NCBI GenBank assembly: GCA_037178625.1
Contig: CM074144.1
Span: forward strand, 1,426,001-1,490,000
DNA from: Skeletonema tropicum
Lineage: Eukaryota; Bacillariophyta; Thalassiosirophyceae; Thalassiosirales; Thalassiosiraceae
Direction: 5' to 3'
Length of the DNA stretch: 64,000 nt
Part shown: positions 59,805 to 64,000 of the stretch, piece after piece
How positions within the stretch are numbered: position 1 is the first letter of the stretch
Layout of the letters: every line of letters begins with the position of its first letter
Made by a program: the position numbers and the translations under genes
Notes under the pieces: model-generated
The model's database searches: none
Told to the model about the DNA's origin: nothing
Seen by the model: only the letters and a program-made list of their open reading frames with translations

Positions 59805-62144
59805 ATGTGTCGTCGGCCAAGTTTTATGCGTCGCTTCTCCGCGAGAGCTGCTGTTGCAATATGGCCTAACAAGCAGTATCCGTCAGGGTCGCCGTCGGGT
59901 TCTCATCGCTCGAACACTTCGTCTTCTGATCATGTTAATGAGTTCTATGCGAACGGAAACCTCTACCTTCCTGCTAAAACTCTTGTCGGTATCCTCGCTT
60001 TGTTCACCACAATTCCTTTCTTAATTGGATATTTTGGCCCTCTTCTTGCCCTTCGTGGGCTTGGTGTCAAGCAAACAGTTGTTCATCAGGGAACGATTGT
60101 GTTGCCACCTCTACAAGTTGTGACAGAGCCGGAAGCAAGCAACGAAGAACGACTGCCTATCCCGTCTGTCTCTGAAGGAAAGCATGTTCCACTCACTCTG
60201 TATACCTCAAAGATGTTTCCATCCGCTGGCAGTGCAACAAGTCATACCGTCCAGATTGACCGCAGCTCATCTGCGTCTACGTTCCAACAGGAGAGCAAGA
60301 TTTCTGATTCTAATTCCATCTCACAAACACAAAATATATCCTATCAGCAACAAACAGTGGAATCAACCCTCGAAAATGGAGATAATGAAGGAGAAGAATC
60401 TAATGACAACTCGCATGATTCTGATTTACATTTGCCAGCAGGACAGCATCTTTTAGTTGATATCAAAAACGTTGACTCGGAATTCTTAAATTCAGAACAA
60501 CGTCTAGCTACTGCGATGGTTGAGTTGATCACTGAATCTCAACTAACGTTACTTTCATATCATTGCCAGTAAGTTTGCGATAGACATTTTTTGAGTTTTT
60601 CACATGCGGATACACGATACACATGACATGACTACAACTAACATGTGATACACGTGGCACACGGCAAATTCTTCAACTAACATTGTTGTGCTCACTCATA
60701 CATTACTTTCACTTCTAGCTCACTGGTACCAATTGGAGTAAGCTGTGCCGGAGTCTTACTTGAGTCTCACGTGGCATTTCATACGTGGCCATTACAGGGA
60801 GTAATTGTTTTGGATCTCTTCACTTGTGGCAGTGGTAAATTGATGCCGATCTTACCTCTAATTGAGAAGGTATTTGGAGTGCCAGCTGAAGGAGAAGATT
60901 CGGAAGATCCTGTCATGCTCTGGAGTCACAAGTTACGTGGATTCCGTGAGGGCTTTGTTCCTGACTATGACCCTGTAAGAAATCCTTTGGACTCTGATAC
61001 GGGAAGATTTTTTACTGGACGTCATCACCAGGATGATATCAAAGTGCAAATTCTCTCTGCAAGTACTGACTTTCAAACAGTGGATGTGTATGATTTGATT
61101 GATCCCGCCACGCGGAATGTACAGAAGTTCCACAAGTCTCTTGAAGATGATGGCAGCTACGAGAGCCTGCACCCCGAACACTTCGGCCTCAATCGTGTTC
61201 TACTTCTTGATGGTGTGCTCCAAAGCACTCTCTTCGGAGATGCCCCATATCACGAGAGTATCGTTCATCCGGCCATGATTACTCATCCTAATCCCAAGCG
61301 GGTTGCTATTATTGGAGGTGGAGAAGGAGCCACTTTGCGTGAGATTCTCAAGCACTCAACGGTTGAAAAAGCAGTCATGATTGAGATCGATGAAGAGGTT
61401 GTAAGCTTGAGTAAAGACTATCTTCCTGAATGGCAGAATTGTTCAAGTATCGCACATCACGAGGGTCGTGATGCTTGGTGCTTCAATGATACAAGAGCCG
61501 ACCCTCGTTTTGAGGACGCTATGGCGTATTTCACTGACAACTTTTCACCCAACAAGGATGATGATTGTAATGAATCACCGTACGAAGTGATTGTGATGGA
61601 TTGCTTAGATCCAAATGACAAAGTCGAATTCGCCGAGTTTCTGTACACAAGTGATGACTACATTCAGTCCCTACATAATGCTCTGGCAGACGATGGAATT
61701 CTCGTTGTCCAGGTTGGTCAAGCTCCTCTTCCTGACCAGGCAGCCGATGAGACGGGCGGCTTTGTCAATAGGTCAGAAATGATGAAAAAGTTGAATCAAT
61801 ATGGCTTCAAGAGTATTCACATCTACGATGAGTCGCACTCAGGTTTCTTCTCCTCATGGAGCACACTTCTCGCCTTCAAGGATGCTGCGACACGAGATAG
61901 GTGGTACCGTAGCCCAGCTGAGATCGAGCTAGATCTCAGCCGCCGCATCTTACCAACCAAGGAAGGGAAGAGTTCTCTTCGCTACTTTGACGGAGCTACG
62001 ATGCAGAGCTATCAAAGGCCTGCAAAGTTCTTTGAAACTATTTATTGTTTACAAGAGGAACAGCCTCAAGAATGCAATGACAAATCGTACGTCAGCACGT
62101 CTGCAGCATACAATCCTGTCTTTGAAAGACATGCTATTCACTAG
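59805..62144 (+). CDS. Fused S-adenosylmethionine decarboxylase / aminopropyltransferase (spermidine-synthase-like), spliced
   Basis: Exon 1 59805-60568, 150 bp intron (60569-60718; GTAAGT, CTTCTAG), exon 2 60719-62144, phase 2, 729 residues. A transmembrane helix at about 59-84 (TLVGILALFTTIPFLIGYFG) and an acidic Ser-rich linker precede the enzyme part. The prokaryotic-type AdoMetDC domain starts at about 207 (AGQHLLVDIKN); GVSCAGVLLESHVAFHTWP contains the Glu-Ser site (Ser about 271) where self-cleavage makes the pyruvoyl group. The aminopropyltransferase domain follows from about 410: LNRVLLLDGVLQSTLFGD, IIGGGEGATLREILKH (AdoMet pocket), MIEIDEEVVSLSKDYLP, VIVMDCLDPND. The first domain makes decarboxylated AdoMet, the second transfers its aminopropyl group to polyamines. 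Such fusions in diatoms have been proposed to make the long-chain polyamines of biosilica. Splicing inside the decarboxylase domain restores the motif perfectly. Confidence 0.92.
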
Positions 62145-62348
62145 CCAATCAAATCTGCTCTTGCTCATAGCAGTGCCTGAATTCCGTGTGAATTTCATCC
62201 TCCAACGTCGTTTTAGTTTTAGTAGTTTAGAAGTAGGTTTGGGAAAGAGAACGGTTGCAAATGTATAGATTTGACAGGCTAGCTGTCAACGAAGTAGGAG
62301 CAAATTTCGCCCTCTGAAACCCTAAGTACTTATAAAATTTCTCTGTGT
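62145..62348. other. 3' flank of the fusion gene
   Basis: Short 3' flank of the polyamine gene up to the poly(A) end of the retroelement; nothing else seen. Confidence 0.5.
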
Positions 62349-64000
62349 TTATTTTTTTTTTTTTTTTTAAGATAAATAAGTGATTAGTTTAGGATGGTAT
62401 TCAGGAGCTGTTTACTGGGCAAGCTGGATCTGAACTTGCCCATTTTAGGTAATAAGAGGAGTGCAGTCTAGGTATCTCTAGTTCAGTGGCAAGTCCGCAC
62501 TCCTCTTGTCACCTGTGCTAGGTGATGGTATGTTCCTCCTCCCTCCTACTCTCAACTGCCTCTCGACAGGTGAGAGTGAGAGTCCTCACTCAACCTCTGC
62601 CACCGCAGGGGTGGGGGAGAGGGGATTACTCCCCACTCCAGGTGTGCCAGTTGGACATCCCCGGCCCATTCTCAATGAGTGGCCGGATGCGGTGGTGCCT
62701 GTCCCTACTCCCTCTGAGCAGGAGGGAGTTTGCCCGGACTAGGGCAAGGGACATGCGTACCCGCACATAGAATATCATCTGGCTACGCTGACGCTCCCAC
62801 TTTTCAGCTAAGTGTGTACCCAGTTGACGCATCGCATTCAAGGCCTCTCTACCTGGCATTCCATCAGCCGTGAAGCAGAGGGGGGTGAAGTCCCGACGTC
62901 GTTCAAGACAAGCTGCCTTGTACTTGCGGATTTTCTCCCTCTCTTGTTGCCTCAAGACAGCCGAAGGCGCCTTGTTGCGGTAGGAGCGGCAGTCCGCGTC
63001 GGTGATGCGAGTGTCAAAGACAGTTCGACGCTGTCTCTTCCAGAAGTGGGAGACCATCACATCTCCACGCTCTTCCGTTGTTGTCACTGGGGTCGACCCA
63101 TCAGTTGCGTTGTGTTGTTGCGTGGTATTTTCAGCCTCTGCTGCGGCAGCAGCCTCTGCCTCTGCAGCAGTGCGTTGAGTACTAGTGTAGATAAAGGGTT
63201 CGTACTCAACGTCACCGGGAGTAAAGGCTTGCTTGCACAAGGAGCCAAATTCTCTCGTAACATCATTGTGGCGGCAATGGACGAGACCGCCCACCTTGCA
63301 TTGGAGAGCATGTTCCACCGTCATTTTTGCACCACATCCATCGCATAGGTCTGACAAATCCATCGGCTTCAGGTTGTACCGGAGACGTACGTTGTCTCGA
63401 AACTCTTCAGCCGATAGGATCGTGCCATTGAGGCGGTTTGGGACAGCCGTCAGCCAACATCCAGTCTCACAGATCCGTTCCAACCTCCTCTTATCACCTG
63501 GTTTCTCTCTCCCCCACTGGGTGAGATGGTACTCAGCATCAAGCTTCTTCGCTTCCTGCGATCCAATTTTAGCCATCATAGCTGAGTACTGGTGGGTTTT
63601 CGGGCACAGTTCCCGACGATTGACCAGCGTTTCAACCAGGTGTTCCACCGCTTGTCGCGACGTTTTGAAGCAATCCTCAGATTGTTCCACAGGGAACCGG
63701 ATTGCTAAGCCTGCATGTTTCACACTAAGGGAAAGCAGGTGTCGCAACTCTCCAGATAATTCCGAAGGGGAGATGCCAAAGAGAGGTGGGATAAATTTCT
63801 CTCTAATGGCAACCTCAATCGGAGCAAGAAGGGGCCCCACGTTTGGCACAATGCGCGATAAGTATGTCCATTCATTCTGAAGAGACAGTACAAAACCTGC
63901 ATAGGCTGCCTGGGGTTGTGTGTAGGCACATTTGCCAAGGACTTCCACGCAATATACCCACTGTTCCACTTTCTTCTTGACCCACTCCTCCTTCTCAGCT
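62349..64000 (-). mobile_element. Non-LTR-type retrotransposon, 3' part, poly(A) tail
   Basis: Read leftward: coding region (64000-62626), a 3' UTR with two strong stems (62454-62464 with 62497-62507, AAGAGGAGTGC; 62417-62423 with 62435-62441, GGGCAAG), and a 17-base poly(T) on the plus strand at 62352-62368, i.e. a poly(A) tail. The 5' part lies outside the window. A solo copy of the 3' UTR is at 44186-44303. Confidence 0.8.
62626..64000 (-). CDS. Retrotransposon polyprotein C-terminus (post-RT, zinc knuckle and nuclease-like), partial
   Basis: Open from the window edge (frame continues upstream through AEKEEWVKKKVEQWVY) to a stop at 62626, about 458 codons. After a helical region come the cysteine/histidine motif CDGCGAKMTVEHALQCKVGG..HCRHND, an Ala/Glu/Thr low-complexity linker, then FDTRITDADCRSYRNK, LRQQEREKIRKYKAACLERR, DFTPLCFTADGMPGREA and the MSLALVRANSLLLRGSRDR end. 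This order is typical of reverse-transcriptase proteins of algal and protist retroelements, in which the last part resembles a restriction-like endonuclease. The reverse transcriptase domain itself should lie upstream, outside the window. Frame intact. Confidence 0.75.
   Translation of the reverse strand, partial: AEKEEWVKKKVEQWVYCVEVLGKCAYTQPQAAYAGFVLSLQNEWTYLSRIVPNVGPLLAPIEVAIREKFIPPLFGISPSELSGELRHLLSLSVKHAGLAIRFPVEQSEDCFKTSRQAVEHLVETLVNRRELCPKTHQYSAMMAKIGSQEAKKLDAEYHLTQWGREKPGDKRRLERICETGCWLTAVPNRLNGTILSAEEFRDNVRLRYNLKPMDLSDLCDGCGAKMTVEHALQCKVGGLVHCRHNDVTREFGSLCKQAFTPGDVEYEPFIYTSTQRTAAEAEAAAAAEAENTTQQHNATDGSTPVTTTEERGDVMVSHFWKRQRRTVFDTRITDADCRSYRNKAPSAVLRQQEREKIRKYKAACLERRRDFTPLCFTADGMPGREALNAMRQLGTHLAEKWERQRSQMIFYVRVRMSLALVRANSLLLRGSRDRHHRIRPLIENGPGMSNWHTWSGE

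Overview
The window looks like nuclear DNA of a diatom, probably a centric, Thalassiosira/Skeletonema-like species. The reasons are the mix of genes: a fused S-adenosylmethionine decarboxylase/aminopropyltransferase (a diatom long-chain polyamine gene type), spliced genes for secreted Ser/Lys/Gly-rich silaffin-like proteins, short GT-AG introns of about 70-180 bp with GTAAGT/GTGAGT donors, possible plastid presequences, homopolymer-rich acidic proteins and a large load of mobile-element debris. I did not recognise any tRNA, rRNA or CRISPR array. Strand is mixed throughout and there are no operons.

Layout. 1-2.9 kb: gene-free, with old diverged tandem duplication. 3-5.3 kb: spliced membrane-anchored protein with two periplasmic-binding-protein-like domains (minus strand). 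5.3-7.4 kb: a duplicated non-coding block in which a 1,033 bp terminal-inverted-repeat (TIR) element and a 112 bp palindromic element can be mapped against the second, empty copy. 7.4-9.1 kb: possible protease relic and a frameshifted Cys/His-repeat gene. 9.9-12.7 kb: large membrane protein with a RING-like cluster and a reelin-like domain. 12.8-15.0, 20.1-23.1 and 32.2-32.9 kb: one expanded gene family ending in a SUMO-interaction-like tail (two intact copies, one with a premature stop, one split by three insertions, several 3' fragments). 15.5-19.7 kb: ordinary single-copy genes (GNAT acetyltransferase, thiolase, small secreted protein, four-helix membrane protein).

23.3-32.0 kb is a very recent tandem array of an approximately 3.83 kb unit (two full copies plus a truncated third). 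Each unit holds a 3' piece of a mitochondrial carrier gene, a two-exon silaffin-like gene and a trypsin-like protease gene. 33-39.8 kb: Gln/Asn-rich protein, a decayed GT61-like glycosyltransferase and a spliced OTU-type cysteine protease. 40-45 kb and 51-52.5 kb are duplicated: two copies of a small unknown gene with repeated leaders, and two broken leucine-rich-repeat genes. 46-49.1 kb: two convergent overlapping genes, one of them a transmembrane protein combining a VHL-like beta domain and a PUB-like domain. 49-55 kb is mostly repeats and element debris. 55-62 kb: an unknown protein with a lipid-droplet-like central segment, a truncated plastid-type presequence gene, and the AdoMetDC-aminopropyltransferase fusion. 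62.3-64 kb: the 3' part of a poly(A)-tailed retrotransposon that runs off the window.

How they fit together. Most genes look unrelated. The biologically linked set is silica formation: silaffin-like proteins (array at 23-32 kb) and the polyamine fusion enzyme (59.8-62.1 kb) would supply the two classes of organic molecule known to direct silica deposition in diatoms. The other theme is family turnover: many loci are present as one good copy plus copies broken by stops, frameshifts or mobile-element insertions, so insertion sites can be read directly by comparing copies.
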